Below, piece by piece: positions 51,956-60,380 of a stretch of DNA of 64,000 nucleotides. The notes under the pieces were generated by a model that had not been told where the DNA came from, did no database searches, and saw only the letters and a list, made by a program, of their open reading frames with translations. The stretch's first letter is position 1. Each line of letters starts with the position of its first letter. The translations under genes were made by a program, and so were the position numbers. The stretch is from Caulobacter ginsengisoli (GTDB taxonomy: Bacteria; Pseudomonadota; Alphaproteobacteria; Caulobacterales; Caulobacteraceae): contig NZ_JAUSVS010000003.1 of NCBI RefSeq assembly GCF_030814835.1, forward strand, positions 310,001 to 374,000, in the 5' to 3' direction.

Positions 51956-53455
51956 CTACTCCGCCGCCTCCAGCACCCGCGCGGCCTTGGCCGCCACCGG
52001 GTTGTCGAACACCAGCGCGCCGTCCTCCAGCGCGCCCTTGCGGATCATCTTCTTGTCGCGGGCGAAGTCCTGGGGGTTCAGCCAGGGAGCGTGGTCGCCC
52101 TGGCGGGGCATCTGTTCCAGGCCGCGCTGCATGTAGCCGCTCGAGAAGCCCTCGATCCACAGGCGGGGAGTCATATTCCGGTCGCCGTCGCGCAGGCGCG
52201 GGGTGACGCGGGTCGCGCCCTTCTCGTCCATGTGGTTGAGCAGGCGGCAGACATATTCGGCCGTCAGATCGGCGCGCAGGGTCCAGGAGGCGTTGATGTA
52301 GCCGAAGGTCGAGACCAGGTTGGGCACGTCCGAATACATCATGCCCTTGTAGGTCCAGGTCTTGGGGAACTGCACCGCCTCGCCGTCGACGCTGTAGGTC
52401 ATGCCGCCGAGCGCCAGCATGTTGAGGCCCGTGGCGGTGACGATGATGTCGGCCGGCAGTTCCTGGCCGCTCTTCAGCTTCAGGCCCGTCTTGGTGAAGC
52501 GGTCGATATGGTCGGTGACCACCTCGGCCTTGCCCGAGTTGATGGCGGCGAACAGGTCGGCGTCGGGCACCAGGCAGAGGCGCTGGTCCCAGGGATTGTA
52601 GCTGGGGGTGAAGTGCTTATCGACGTCGTAGTCGGGGCCGAGCGCCGCACGCACGCCCTTTAGAATCATCTCCTTGGTCTTCTGCGGCTTGGCCCGGGTC
52701 TGGCGGTAGAAGTAGGTGCCCAGCGTGGTGTTCTTCCACCGGGTGATGGCGTAGGCGAGGCCCTCGGGCAGCCATTTGCGCAGGCGGTTGGCGATGGCGT
52801 CCTGGGCGGGCCGCGAGACCACATAGGTCGGCGAGCGCTGCACCATGGTCACCTTGGCCGCGTCGCTGGCCATGGCCGGCACCAGGGTCATGGCCGTGGC
52901 GCCCGAGCCGATGACGATGACGTTCTTGCCGCGATAGTCGAGCTCGGTGGGCCATTTCTGCGGGTGGATGACCGTCCCGCCGAAGTCGGAAACGCCCTCG
53001 AACTCGGGCAGGAAGCCGCCGTCGTAGCTGTAGTACCCCTGGCACATGTAGAGCAGGTTGCAGCTGATCTTCACCGTCTCGCCGGTGTGGGCGCGGCGGG
53101 CCTCGACGGTCCAGGCGGCGTCGGCCGTGGACCAGGCGGCCGAAATGGCCTTGTGATTATAGCGGATGTGTTCGTCGATCTTGTACTCGGCGGCGGTCTC
53201 GTGGACGTAGTCGAGGATCGAGGGGCCGTCGGCGATCGACTTGGCCTGCTTCCAGGGTTTGAAGCTGTAGCCCAGGGTGTGCATGTCGCTGTCCGAGCGG
53301 ATGCCCGGATAGCGGAACAGGTCCCAGGTGCCGCCCATTGAGGCCCGGCCCTCGAGGATGACGAAGCTCTTGCCCGGGCAACGCTGGCGCAGGTGGACGG
53401 CCGCGCCGACACCCGAAAGACCGGCGCCGACGATCAGCACATCGAAATGTTCCAC
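51956..53455 (-). CDS. Flavin-containing (Baeyer-Villiger type) monooxygenase
   Basis: A 499-residue FAD/NADPH monooxygenase, EthA-like. FAD-binding VLIVGAGLSGVGAAVHL, the BVMO fingerprint F-x-G-x3-H-x3-W (FGGTVIHPQKW), and the NADP-binding VIGSGATAMTLV are all present. Such enzymes turn ketones into esters or oxidise S or N atoms. It lies in a group with a TauD-type dioxygenase, P450 and FAD monooxygenase (53.7-57.5 kb), which suggests degradation of a terpenoid- or steroid-like substrate, but the substrate is unknown. Confidence 0.9.
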   Translation of the reverse strand: MEHFDVLIVGAGLSGVGAAVHLRQRCPGKSFVILEGRASMGGTWDLFRYPGIRSDSDMHTLGYSFKPWKQAKSIADGPSILDYVHETAAEYKIDEHIRYNHKAISAAWSTADAAWTVEARRAHTGETVKISCNLLYMCQGYYSYDGGFLPEFEGVSDFGGTVIHPQKWPTELDYRGKNVIVIGSGATAMTLVPAMASDAAKVTMVQRSPTYVVSRPAQDAIANRLRKWLPEGLAYAITRWKNTTLGTYFYRQTRAKPQKTKEMILKGVRAALGPDYDVDKHFTPSYNPWDQRLCLVPDADLFAAINSGKAEVVTDHIDRFTKTGLKLKSGQELPADIIVTATGLNMLALGGMTYSVDGEAVQFPKTWTYKGMMYSDVPNLVSTFGYINASWTLRADLTAEYVCRLLNHMDEKGATRVTPRLRDGDRNMTPRLWIEGFSSGYMQRGLEQMPRQGDHAPWLNPQDFARDKKMIRKGALEDGALVFDNPVAAKAARVLEAAE

Positions 53456-53520
53456 GGCCTCTAGCTCCCTGACTTATTCATTATCAGCGATAACCTATAC
53501 ACCAAAATCGCCGATGAGTC

Positions 53521-53716
53521 TTCCCCCTGGCAAGCAAGGGGGAATCCCTGCCCTTCTTGAACCCTTCCTCCTCGATGGAGGAAGGGCAGGGTTGGTGGTG
53601 TTCACTCGGAGCCTGGGCGACTGGCGTGGGGTGGCGACCACGCCTCCCTGAGCGCTTCCGGAAACGCTGTGCCACCACCACCATCCCCGCCCTTCCTCCA
53701 TCGAGGAGGAAGGGAG
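53521..53716. repeat. Long palindromic element, family R5
   Basis: The core inverted pair is cccttcctcc-tcgat-ggaggaaggg with flanking cagggttggtggtg (53562-53600), matched by its complement at 53673-53714. The left arm is itself a 10-bp hairpin. A separate hairpin (ttccccct / agggggaa, 53521-53543) precedes it. The loop of about 70 bases shows no gene. Located between the BVMO and TauD-type genes. One copy in the window. Confidence 0.8.
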
Positions 53717-53731
53717 AAACAAGAAGTCCAC

Positions 53732-54766
53732 CTAGACCTTCTCCGCCGCCGGCAGCCGGCTGACCGACAGCTTTTCGGCCCAGTGCGAGCGGGCCACATT
53801 CTTGAAGCTCTCGGGGCGGGAGGTCAGGTAGCGGGTGGCCAGCCACAGGCGTTTCAGGTGGCGCTTCTGGCCACTGGCGGCGTCGTCCTCGTAGGCCGTC
53901 CGGCCGTGCAGCACATGGTAGTTGTTGATGAACTGTATCTCGCCGGGGCGCAGGTCCATATAGACGTTGAACTGCGGGTCGTTGGCCATGGCGCTGACGG
54001 TGTCGAGGGCCTCAATGACCAGGGGCGACAGGCGCGGGGCGTCGGGGTGGCGCTGCGAGGCCTTGATGTATTGCGGGATGAAGCGGACGAACAGCCGCCC
54101 CTCATGCTCGGTGAACACCCGGCGATGGTAGAAGGGCGCCCCGCCCGGCGGCTGCTCGCCGCGGAAGTCCCAGGGTAGGTGGTCGTAAAGGGCGGCGACC
54201 AGGTCGGGCCGGGTTTCGACCAGCTGGTTGTAGATGGCCACGACATTGGCGACGCAGGAGAGGCCGCCCCTCTTGGCCGGCCGCAGGCACATCAGGCCCA
54301 CCAGGTCCGAGCCGTCGGTGTGATAGTCCAGCGCGATCAGGCCCAGCTCGTTGCCCCGCGCCTCGGGATCGTCCGGCGCCCGGCCCTGGTCGGTGACATC
54401 GCCCATGACATGGCCATGCTTGTTCTGGGGCCAGGGATCGCCCAGGTGCATGCCGACGCCCCAGTAGAGCATCGTCAAATCGTCATCGTCGTAGCGGTCG
54501 GTATCAAGGGCCGAGATGCGCACGAAACCCCGGCCGTCGATCAGTTCACGTTCGATTTCGGCCAGGCGCGGAACCAGGCCGTCCAGCGGAAAGTCGTCCC
54601 GGCCGATATCCAGCAGGTTCGAGGACTTGGCCTTGGCGTGGGCGAGGGCCGCGTCCAGTTCGCGGTGGTCGGCGGCGGTCAGGGCCACGGTCCAGGCGGC
54701 GGGATCCTGGACGTCCCGCGAGCGCCAATCGACATGGGTGTCCAGCTTGCGCGGGGTGACAGACAT
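53732..54766 (-). CDS. TauD/TfdA-family Fe(II)/2-oxoglutarate dioxygenase
   Basis: A 344-residue non-heme iron dioxygenase. The iron site is H-x-D in YHTDGSD with the distal His in NNYHVLHGRTAYED and the 2-oxoglutarate-binding Arg in RLWLATR. The N-terminal ~110 residues are an extension of moderate length common in the clavaminate-synthase-like branch. The substrate is unknown; hydroxylation of a small hydrophobic compound fits the neighbouring oxygenases. It is divergent from the P450 gene across a region with a perfect palindromic operator candidate. Confidence 0.9.
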   Translation of the reverse strand: MSVTPRKLDTHVDWRSRDVQDPAAWTVALTAADHRELDAALAHAKAKSSNLLDIGRDDFPLDGLVPRLAEIERELIDGRGFVRISALDTDRYDDDDLTMLYWGVGMHLGDPWPQNKHGHVMGDVTDQGRAPDDPEARGNELGLIALDYHTDGSDLVGLMCLRPAKRGGLSCVANVVAIYNQLVETRPDLVAALYDHLPWDFRGEQPPGGAPFYHRRVFTEHEGRLFVRFIPQYIKASQRHPDAPRLSPLVIEALDTVSAMANDPQFNVYMDLRPGEIQFINNYHVLHGRTAYEDDAASGQKRHLKRLWLATRYLTSRPESFKNVARSHWAEKLSVSRLPAAEKV

Positions 54767-54838
54767 GGCGTTTCCTCGGGCCGTTTTGCGCTATGCTACC
54801 CCCAGGTAACCGGGGTGAACATAGACAGTGGCGGACTG

Positions 54839-54862
54839 GCTACTGACAGTGTAGTCAGTAGC
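54839..54862. promoter_or_regulatory. Perfect palindromic operator candidate between the TauD-type and P450 genes
   Basis: gctactgac-agtgta-gtcagtagc: 9-bp perfect arms around a 6-base centre, 39 bases before the P450 ATG. The TGAC-N6-GTCA form is typical of TetR-family or similar dimeric regulators. No regulator gene is adjacent, so the binder must be encoded elsewhere. A second, shorter inverted pair (acccc / ggggt, 54798-54816) is nearby. Confidence 0.6.
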
Positions 54863-54901
54863 GATCCTATCCCGCGCGGCGACCACAAGGACCCGACGAC
54901 G

Positions 54902-56137
54902 ATGACCGACCGGCCCATCCCCTCGCTTCTGCAACTGACCCCGATCAACGAGGAATTCCGCGTCGACCCGCACGTGCTGCTCGACGACCTTCGGACCCGC
55001 TGTCCGGTGCACAAGGACCCGATGTCGGGCAGCGTGGTGTTCAGCCGCTATGCCGACGTGCGCGGCATCGTCAACGACCGCACCCTCTGGCGCGATCCGA
55101 TGCGGGCCGAGGAGGGGGCCTTCCTCAACCGCGGCCTGGTGGCGGACGTCGATCCCAACCTGCCGCGCTCCAGCACCACCTCGATCCTGATGCTCGACGA
55201 CCCCGACCACGGCCGGGTGCGCCAGCCCCTGGCCCAGGCCCTCTATGCCCGGGTCGCCAAGTTCCGCGGCGAGGTCGAGCGCATTGTCGACGAGAGCCTC
55301 GACGCGCTGGAAGGGCAGGCGGAATTCGACCTGATGGACCGCTTCTGCGTGCCCATCCCCATCGACGTCATCGCCTCGATCCTGGGTGTGGACCGGGGCA
55401 TGCTGGCGCAGTTCCGGCAATGGTCGGAAGACCTGATCCAGGCCCTCAACCCCTTCCGCAACCCCGAGCAGACCAAGGCGATGGAAATCGCCAGCACCGC
55501 CCTGGCGACCTATTTCACCGACTCCATGGCCGACCGGCGGGTGAGCCCCAAGGACGACCTGATCACCGACATGGTCACCCTGCAGGCCGAGGGCGCCGAG
55601 CTCAGCGACGATGAGCTGCGCATCAACCTGATAGCCCTTCTGGTCGGCGGCAACCTGACCACCACCGACCTGATCGGCAACGCCGTGCGGCTGCTGCTGC
55701 TCAATCCCGACGAGCTGGCCAAGCTGAAGGCCGATCCGGGCATCATTAACGGCCTGGTCGAGGAGGTGCTGCGCTATGAGCCGCCCGTCGACATTACCGG
55801 CCGGGTGGCCTCCAGCGACCGGGAGCTGGGCGGCTGTCCGATCAAGCAGGGCCAGGCCCTGATGGTCTCGCTGCGCGCCGCCAACCGCGACCCCGAGGTC
55901 TATGACGACCCGCACCGCTTCAACGTCACCCGCAAGCACAAGCCGCACGTGGCCTTCGGCGGCGGCAGCCACATCTGCATCGGCGCCCCGCTGGCCCGGC
56001 TGGAGGCCCAGGTGGCCCTGGTCAAGCTGTTCCAGCGCTTCCCTGACCTGAAGCTGGCGAGACCTGAGGAGACGCCGGAATGGCGAAAGCTGCCCTTCTT
56101 CCGGGGCATGGAGCGGCTGGAAGTCCTGGCTCAATAA
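54902..56137 (+). CDS. Cytochrome P450
   Basis: A 411-residue soluble bacterial P450. The K-helix ExxR is EEVLRYEPPVD, and the heme-binding loop is FGGGSHICIGAPLA with Cys as the thiolate ligand. In the I-helix the usual (A/G)Gx(D/E)T reads GGNLTTTDLIGN, so the acidic residue of the proton-relay pair is Leu. The substrate cannot be named. The start ATG at 54902 follows a palindromic operator candidate. Electron partners (ferredoxin and reductase) are not in the immediate neighbourhood. Confidence 0.93.
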   Translation: MTDRPIPSLLQLTPINEEFRVDPHVLLDDLRTRCPVHKDPMSGSVVFSRYADVRGIVNDRTLWRDPMRAEEGAFLNRGLVADVDPNLPRSSTTSILMLDDPDHGRVRQPLAQALYARVAKFRGEVERIVDESLDALEGQAEFDLMDRFCVPIPIDVIASILGVDRGMLAQFRQWSEDLIQALNPFRNPEQTKAMEIASTALATYFTDSMADRRVSPKDDLITDMVTLQAEGAELSDDELRINLIALLVGGNLTTTDLIGNAVRLLLLNPDELAKLKADPGIINGLVEEVLRYEPPVDITGRVASSDRELGGCPIKQGQALMVSLRAANRDPEVYDDPHRFNVTRKHKPHVAFGGGSHICIGAPLARLEAQVALVKLFQRFPDLKLARPEETPEWRKLPFFRGMERLEVLAQ

Positions 56138-56139
56138 CC

Positions 56140-56277
56140 CCGCTCATCCCCGCGAAAGCGGGGACCCAGGCGTTTTTGAGCGCAGAGGGTTTCTACCGTC
56201 CTGTTTCCAGCTGGCGGAGCGGTCGCGGCGCCCGCAACGAAAAAAGCCTTGGTCCCCGCTTTCGCGGGGATGAGCGG
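56140..56277. repeat. REPIN-like palindromic element, family R2, copy 2
   Basis: 138 bp, the same length as copy 1 (39501-39638), in the opposite orientation. The arm hairpin tccccgc-gaaa-gcgggga and following cccagg are identical, and the loop aligns with the reversed loop of copy 1 (shared ctggaaacagga). It lies 3 bases after the P450 stop and 13 bases before the FAD monooxygenase start. Confidence 0.9.
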
Positions 56278-56290
56278 GTGTGAGGGGCGA

Positions 56291-57508
56291 ATGACCCGGT
56301 CTCTGAGTGCAGTTTGCTGCATCGCCGGGGGCGGTCCCGCCGGCATGATGCTGGGCTATCTGCTCGCCCGGGCCGGCGTCCCGGTGGTCGTGCTGGAAAA
56401 GCACGCCGACTTCCTGCGCGATTTCCGGGGCGACACCGTCCATCCTTCCACGCTGCAGGTGATGCATGAGCTCGGGCTGCTCGACGAATTCCTGAAACTG
56501 CCCCACCAGGAAGTCCGCGAACTCTCCCTGCAGATCGGCGCCGAACGCTTCAAGGTCGCCGACTTCAGTCGTCTGCCGACCGCCTGCAAGTTCGTGGCCC
56601 TGATGCCGCAATGGGACCTGCTGGACTTCCTGGCCTCCAAGGGCCGCGAGCTCCCGACCTTCACCCTGGTCATGCAGGCGGAGGTCGAGGGGTTGATCGA
56701 GGCCGGCGGCAAGGTGCTGGGCGTCATGGCCCGCACTCCGGACGGGCCGCTGGAGGTGCGCGCCGATCTCACCGTCGGCGCGGATGGCCGGCATTCCGCC
56801 GTGCGGGCGGCGGCCGGACTGCCGGTTCAGGATGTCGGCGCTCCGATGGACGTGCTGTGGTTCCGCCTGCCGCGCCAATCCACCGACGATGACGACACCT
56901 TCGGCCATGTCGAACCCGGCCGGTTGCTGGTGATGCTGAATCGGGGCGACTACTGGCAGTGCGCCTATGTCATCCCCAAGAACGGCCACGAGCGGGTGCG
57001 GGCCGAGGGTCTGGAGGCCTTCCAGGCCGATGTCCGCCGCCTGTCGCCCTTCCTCGGCGAGCGCGTCTCCGAGTTGGATGACTGGGAGAAGATCAAGCTG
57101 CTGACCGTCAGCATCGACCGCCTCACCCAGTGGAGCCGGCCGGGACTGATCTGCATCGGCGACGCCGCCCACGCCATGTCGCCGATCGGCGGGGTGGGGA
57201 TCAACCTGGCGATCCAGGACGCGGTGGCGGCGGCCAACATCCTGGCCGGGCCGCTGAAGACCGGCCATGTCGCCGCCGCTGACCTGGCCGCGGTGCAGAA
57301 ACGGCGGATGTTCCCGACCCGGGCGACCCAGGGCGCCCAGAGCCTCATCCAGAAGCGGATCATCGCCCCGCTTCTCGGTGCGAAGGGATCGCTCCCAATC
57401 CCATTGCCAGTGCGGTTGCTGAACCGCTTCCGGTTGCTGCGCGGCATCCCCGCCCGCCTGGTCGGAATCGGTGTCCGGCCCGAGCACGTCCGCACCCCGG
57501 CGGTTTGA
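56291..57508 (+). CDS. FAD-dependent aromatic-type monooxygenase
   Basis: A 405-residue group A flavin monooxygenase (PHBH fold). The FAD site is CCIAGGGPAGMMLGYLLARAGVPVVVLEKH, the NAD(P)H/FAD DG motif is GADGRHSAVRAAAG, and the second GD motif is CIGDAAHAMSPIGGVGINLAIQDA. Such enzymes hydroxylate phenolic or other small substrates. GAGGGG lies 6 bases before the ATG at 56291, at the edge of the R2 repeat. It follows the P450 gene and may share its transcript across the repeat. Confidence 0.91.
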   Translation: MTRSLSAVCCIAGGGPAGMMLGYLLARAGVPVVVLEKHADFLRDFRGDTVHPSTLQVMHELGLLDEFLKLPHQEVRELSLQIGAERFKVADFSRLPTACKFVALMPQWDLLDFLASKGRELPTFTLVMQAEVEGLIEAGGKVLGVMARTPDGPLEVRADLTVGADGRHSAVRAAAGLPVQDVGAPMDVLWFRLPRQSTDDDDTFGHVEPGRLLVMLNRGDYWQCAYVIPKNGHERVRAEGLEAFQADVRRLSPFLGERVSELDDWEKIKLLTVSIDRLTQWSRPGLICIGDAAHAMSPIGGVGINLAIQDAVAAANILAGPLKTGHVAAADLAAVQKRRMFPTRATQGAQSLIQKRIIAPLLGAKGSLPIPLPVRLLNRFRLLRGIPARLVGIGVRPEHVRTPAV

Positions 57509-57542
57509 CTTGTCACGGCGGCTCCCTATCTAGGGCCGTCCC

Positions 57543-58442
57543 ATGACTGACCTCTCCCAGCCTACCGACGATCTCGTCGCCGCCTTCCAGATCGAGGGCT
57601 TCCCGGTCCGTGGCCGCATCGTGAGGCTGGGCGCGGCGCTGCATGAGGTGCTGACCCGCCACGACTATCCCGAACCCGTCGCCAACCTGCTGGGCGAGGC
57701 CTGCGCCCTGGCGGCCCTGGTCGGCTCGAGCCTGAAGTTCGATGGCCGGTTGATCCTGCAGGCCCAGGGCGATGGCCCGGTGGCCTATGTGGTCGTCGAC
57801 TACGACACCGCCGGAACCTTCCGGGGCTATTGCCGCTATGACGCCGACCGCGTGGCCGAGGCCAGCCAGGGCTTTGTGCGCCCGGGGGCCCGCACCCTGC
57901 TAGGCCAGGGCATCTTCGTGATGACCATCGACCAGGGCCCCGACATGGAGCGCTACCAGGGCATGACCCCCATCGAGGGCGAAACCCTGGCCCTGGCCGC
58001 CGAGCAGTATTTCGCCCAGTCCGAGCAGGTGCCGACCAAGGTCAAGCTGGCGGTCGGCCAGGTCGACACCGGCGAGGGCCCCACCTGGCGGGCCGGGGGC
58101 CTCTTGATCCAGTATGTCGCCGCCGACGCCGCCCGCGGCTCGACCGACGATGTCTGGGACCGGGCCCGCGCCCTGTTCGCCACCACCGGCGAGGACGAAC
58201 TGATCGACCCGCTGGTCCCGGCCGACACCCTTTTGTGGCGCCTCTTCAACGAAGACGGGGTGCGGGTCTTCGAGCCCAAGGCCCTGGCCGCCTTCTGCCG
58301 CTGCTCGCCCGAGCGGATCGAGGTGATGCTGGAGAGCTTCACGCCGGAAGAACGGGCCGACATGGTCGAGGATGACGGGAAGATCCGGGTGACATGCGAG
58401 TACTGCTCGCGGACCTATGAGATCGGCGGCGGCGCTGCCTGA
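57543..58442 (+). CDS. hslO: Hsp33 redox-regulated chaperone
   Basis: A 299-residue holdase activated by oxidation, when its zinc-bound cysteines form disulfides. The C-terminal redox switch is intact: CRC (in FCRCSPERIEVML) and CEYC, about 30 residues apart, with EVMLESFTPEERADM between them. The N-terminal chaperone domain follows the family pattern (GEACALAALVGSSLKFDGRLILQAQGDGPV). Convergent with apaG across a 27-bp perfect inverted repeat. Confidence 0.96.
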   Translation: MTDLSQPTDDLVAAFQIEGFPVRGRIVRLGAALHEVLTRHDYPEPVANLLGEACALAALVGSSLKFDGRLILQAQGDGPVAYVVVDYDTAGTFRGYCRYDADRVAEASQGFVRPGARTLLGQGIFVMTIDQGPDMERYQGMTPIEGETLALAAEQYFAQSEQVPTKVKLAVGQVDTGEGPTWRAGGLLIQYVAADAARGSTDDVWDRARALFATTGEDELIDPLVPADTLLWRLFNEDGVRVFEPKALAAFCRCSPERIEVMLESFTPEERADMVEDDGKIRVTCEYCSRTYEIGGGAA

Positions 58443-58447
58443 GAGCA

Positions 58448-58535
58448 ATTTCGGTGACAGTTTACTTTATTCGCTCTGAGCCCACTCACTCAGGCCGGTG
58501 ATCCGAGGGCGAATAAAGTAAACTGTCACCGAAAT
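58448..58535. repeat. 27-bp perfect inverted repeat with AT-rich arms, family R7
   Basis: The arms 58448-58474 and 58509-58535 are exact reverse complements (starting atttcggtgacagttt), with a 34-base loop. The arms are strikingly AT-richer than the genome. It sits between the convergent hslO and apaG genes, as a bidirectional terminator would, but without T runs. The gtgacagttt core recalls a widespread bacterial repeat, from memory only. Confidence 0.9.
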
Positions 58536-58550
58536 GGCCGCCGCAGCGGC

Positions 58551-58982
58551 TCAGTGCGCCTTCCGCGCCGCCCCCGGCAGGTGCAGCGAAAACTCCGGAA
58601 TCTGCGCCTCGAACTGCTCGCCGCTGTCCAGCACCATGGAGTACGTGCCGCTCATGGTCCCCGACGGCGTCGGCAGCGAGGTGCCCGAGGTGTAGCGGAA
58701 GGCCTCCCGCGCCTTCAAGATCGGCTGCTCGCCGACCACCCCCGGACCGTCGACCGCCTCGGTGCGGTTCAGGGCGTCGGTGATGCGCCAGTGGCGGGTG
58801 ACCAGGCTGACGGTCTCGGTCCCGTGGTTCTCGATCTCGACCATGTAGGCCCAGACCCACTTGCCCTCCTCGGGCAGGGATTCCTGCGGCAGATAGCTGA
58901 CGATCACCCGCACCAGCACGTCGCGCGTGCGGGCCTCATAGACAGGACTGTCCTGGTTCTTGCGCCGGGAGGGCCGTCTCAT
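58551..58982 (-). CDS. apaG: ApaG family protein
   Basis: A 143-residue protein of the DUF525/ApaG family, an Ig-like beta sandwich. VRVIVSYLPQESLPEEGKWVWAYMVEIENHGTETVSLVTRHWRITDALNRTEAVDGPGVVGEQPILKAREAFRYTSGTSLPTPSGTMSGTYSM is the family consensus. ApaG of enterobacteria is linked to apaH and affects magnesium transport or protein interactions, but the molecular role is unclear. Convergent with hslO; 27 bases separate its start from the metZ stop, so the two minus-strand genes may be cotranscribed. Confidence 0.95.
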   Translation of the reverse strand: MRRPSRRKNQDSPVYEARTRDVLVRVIVSYLPQESLPEEGKWVWAYMVEIENHGTETVSLVTRHWRITDALNRTEAVDGPGVVGEQPILKAREAFRYTSGTSLPTPSGTMSGTYSMVLDSGEQFEAQIPEFSLHLPGAARKAH

Positions 58983-59009
58983 GATCTGGGGCTCACGAAT
59001 TGGCCCATC

Positions 59010-60206
59010 TCATGAGTTGGCTCTGGCCGCATCCAGGGCCCGGCCGACATCGCGGGCCAGGTCGCCGGCGCCTTCCAGCCCCACCGACATGCGGACATAG
59101 CCGTCGGTCAGGCCGATCTCGAGCCGCTTGTCCTCGGGCATGGCCCGGTGGGTCGTCGTAGAGGGATGGGTGGCCATCGACTTGGCGTCACCGAGGTTGT
59201 TGGAGATGTCGACGATCTCGAGCGCATCCAGGAAGCGCCAGGCCGCCTCGCGGGTTCCCAGGTCGAAGGCGATCAGGTTCGAAAAGCCGGTCATCTGGGC
59301 CCGGGCGATGGCCGCCTGCGGATGGTCGGCGCGGCCCGGATAGAGGGTGCGGCCCGAGGCCGGGTGGTCGGCGATCTGGTCGGCCAGAGCGGCGGCGGTC
59401 TCGGTCTGGCGGCGGACCCGCAGGTCCAGGGTCTCGATGCCCTTGAGCAGCACCCAGGAATTGAACGGCGAGATGGCCGGGCCGGTGTGGCGGATGATGT
59501 CGCGATAGGACTCTTCCAAGAGGTCCTTGGCCCCCAGGATCGCCCCGCCCAGCACCCGGCCCTGGCCATCGATATGCTTGGTGGCCGAATAGACGACGAT
59601 GTCGGCGCCCAGGGTCAGGGGCTTCTGGAAGATCGGCGTGCCGAAGACGTTGTCGACCACCACCTTGGCGCCCGCCGCATGGGCGATTTTGGCCACGGCG
59701 GCGATGTCGGTGATTTCGAGCAGCGGATTGGCCGGGGTCTCGATCAGCACTGCCTTGGTGTTGGGGCGCATGGCCGCCTGCCAGGCGTCCAGGTCCGTGG
59801 CGTCGACGAAGGTGGTCTCGACCCCAAAGCGCGGCAGCAGCTCGGCGCAGATCCAGCGGCAGGAGCCGAACAGCGCCCGCCCGGCCACCAGATGGTCGCC
59901 GGCCCGCAGCAGGCCGGTCAGGGCGACATGCACCGCCGCCATGCCCGAGGCCAGGGCGCGGCAGTATTCGGCGCCTTCGAGCAGGGCCAGCCGCTCCTCG
60001 AACATGCTGGTCGTGGGGTTGGCGTAGCGGCTGTAGATGTAGCCGGGGTTCTCGCCGCTGAAGCGCGCATCGGCGTCGGCGGCGCTGTCATAGACGAAGC
60101 TCTGGGTCAGGTAGAGGGCCTCGGCCGTCTCGCCGAACTGGCTGCGCGAAAGCCCGCCGCGGATCAGCTTGGTCGCGGGGTCCCAGTCGTTGGGGTTCTC
60201 GGCCAT
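59010..60206 (-). CDS. metZ: O-succinylhomoserine sulfhydrylase
   Basis: PLP enzyme of methionine synthesis that adds sulfide to O-succinyl- (or O-acetyl-) homoserine. The 398-residue protein has the Cys/Met-metabolism family blocks YSRYANPTTSMFEERLALLEGAEY, the PLP lysine in YSATKHIDGQGRVLGG and GHPIQ-like SLEGAGDLARDVGRAL at the end. The ATG at 60204-60206 has GAGGAG 6 bases upstream; an earlier in-frame start would extend it by 19 residues without such a site. That Shine-Dalgarno lies in a hairpin, which suggests translational control. The acyl donor is not certain. Confidence 0.92.
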   Translation of the reverse strand: MAENPNDWDPATKLIRGGLSRSQFGETAEALYLTQSFVYDSAADADARFSGENPGYIYSRYANPTTSMFEERLALLEGAEYCRALASGMAAVHVALTGLLRAGDHLVAGRALFGSCRWICAELLPRFGVETTFVDATDLDAWQAAMRPNTKAVLIETPANPLLEITDIAAVAKIAHAAGAKVVVDNVFGTPIFQKPLTLGADIVVYSATKHIDGQGRVLGGAILGAKDLLEESYRDIIRHTGPAISPFNSWVLLKGIETLDLRVRRQTETAAALADQIADHPASGRTLYPGRADHPQAAIARAQMTGFSNLIAFDLGTREAAWRFLDALEIVDISNNLGDAKSMATHPSTTTHRAMPEDKRLEIGLTDGYVRMSVGLEGAGDLARDVGRALDAARANS

Positions 60207-60208
60207 GG

Positions 60209-60234
60209 GCGGCTCCTCGATACTAGCGAGCCGC
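60209..60234 (-). promoter_or_regulatory. Shine-Dalgarno-sequestering hairpin before metZ
   Basis: A perfect 7-bp stem (gcggctc 60209-60215, gagccgc 60228-60234) with a 12-base loop covers the metZ Shine-Dalgarno on the minus strand and ends 2 bases from the ATG. Upstream the leader has another stem (accgg / ccggt). It could be the expression platform of a riboswitch or RNA switch. It does not resemble SAM-I or SAM-II as I know them. Confidence 0.55.
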
Positions 60235-60380
60235 ATCAACCGGAAACGCCCCCCGCCGGTCAACCATCGAACGCGCCCGGCGCGAGGAATTCATCCGCCC
60301 GGATTGCAACGTTACGGCAATTGCGGGGTTTGGCTGAAAAGGGTTAACGTCCCCGCGGGGGCTAGGCAGGGAGGGACGCT

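Noticed and set aside
51815..52663. Plus-strand open frame opposite the monooxygenase gene
   Set aside because: Composition is the low-complexity Gly/Ala/Arg/Gln mix of an antisense frame, and the minus-strand BVMO has intact motifs.
53562..53714. Repeated GGAGGAAGGG blocks as a CRISPR array
   Set aside because: There are only two inverted copies with no regular spacers; it is a palindromic element. No CRISPR or cas gene was seen anywhere.
60207..60380. SAM-II riboswitch before metZ
   Set aside because: The leader lacks the SAM-II core and pseudoknot sequences as I know them; only a Shine-Dalgarno hairpin could be supported.
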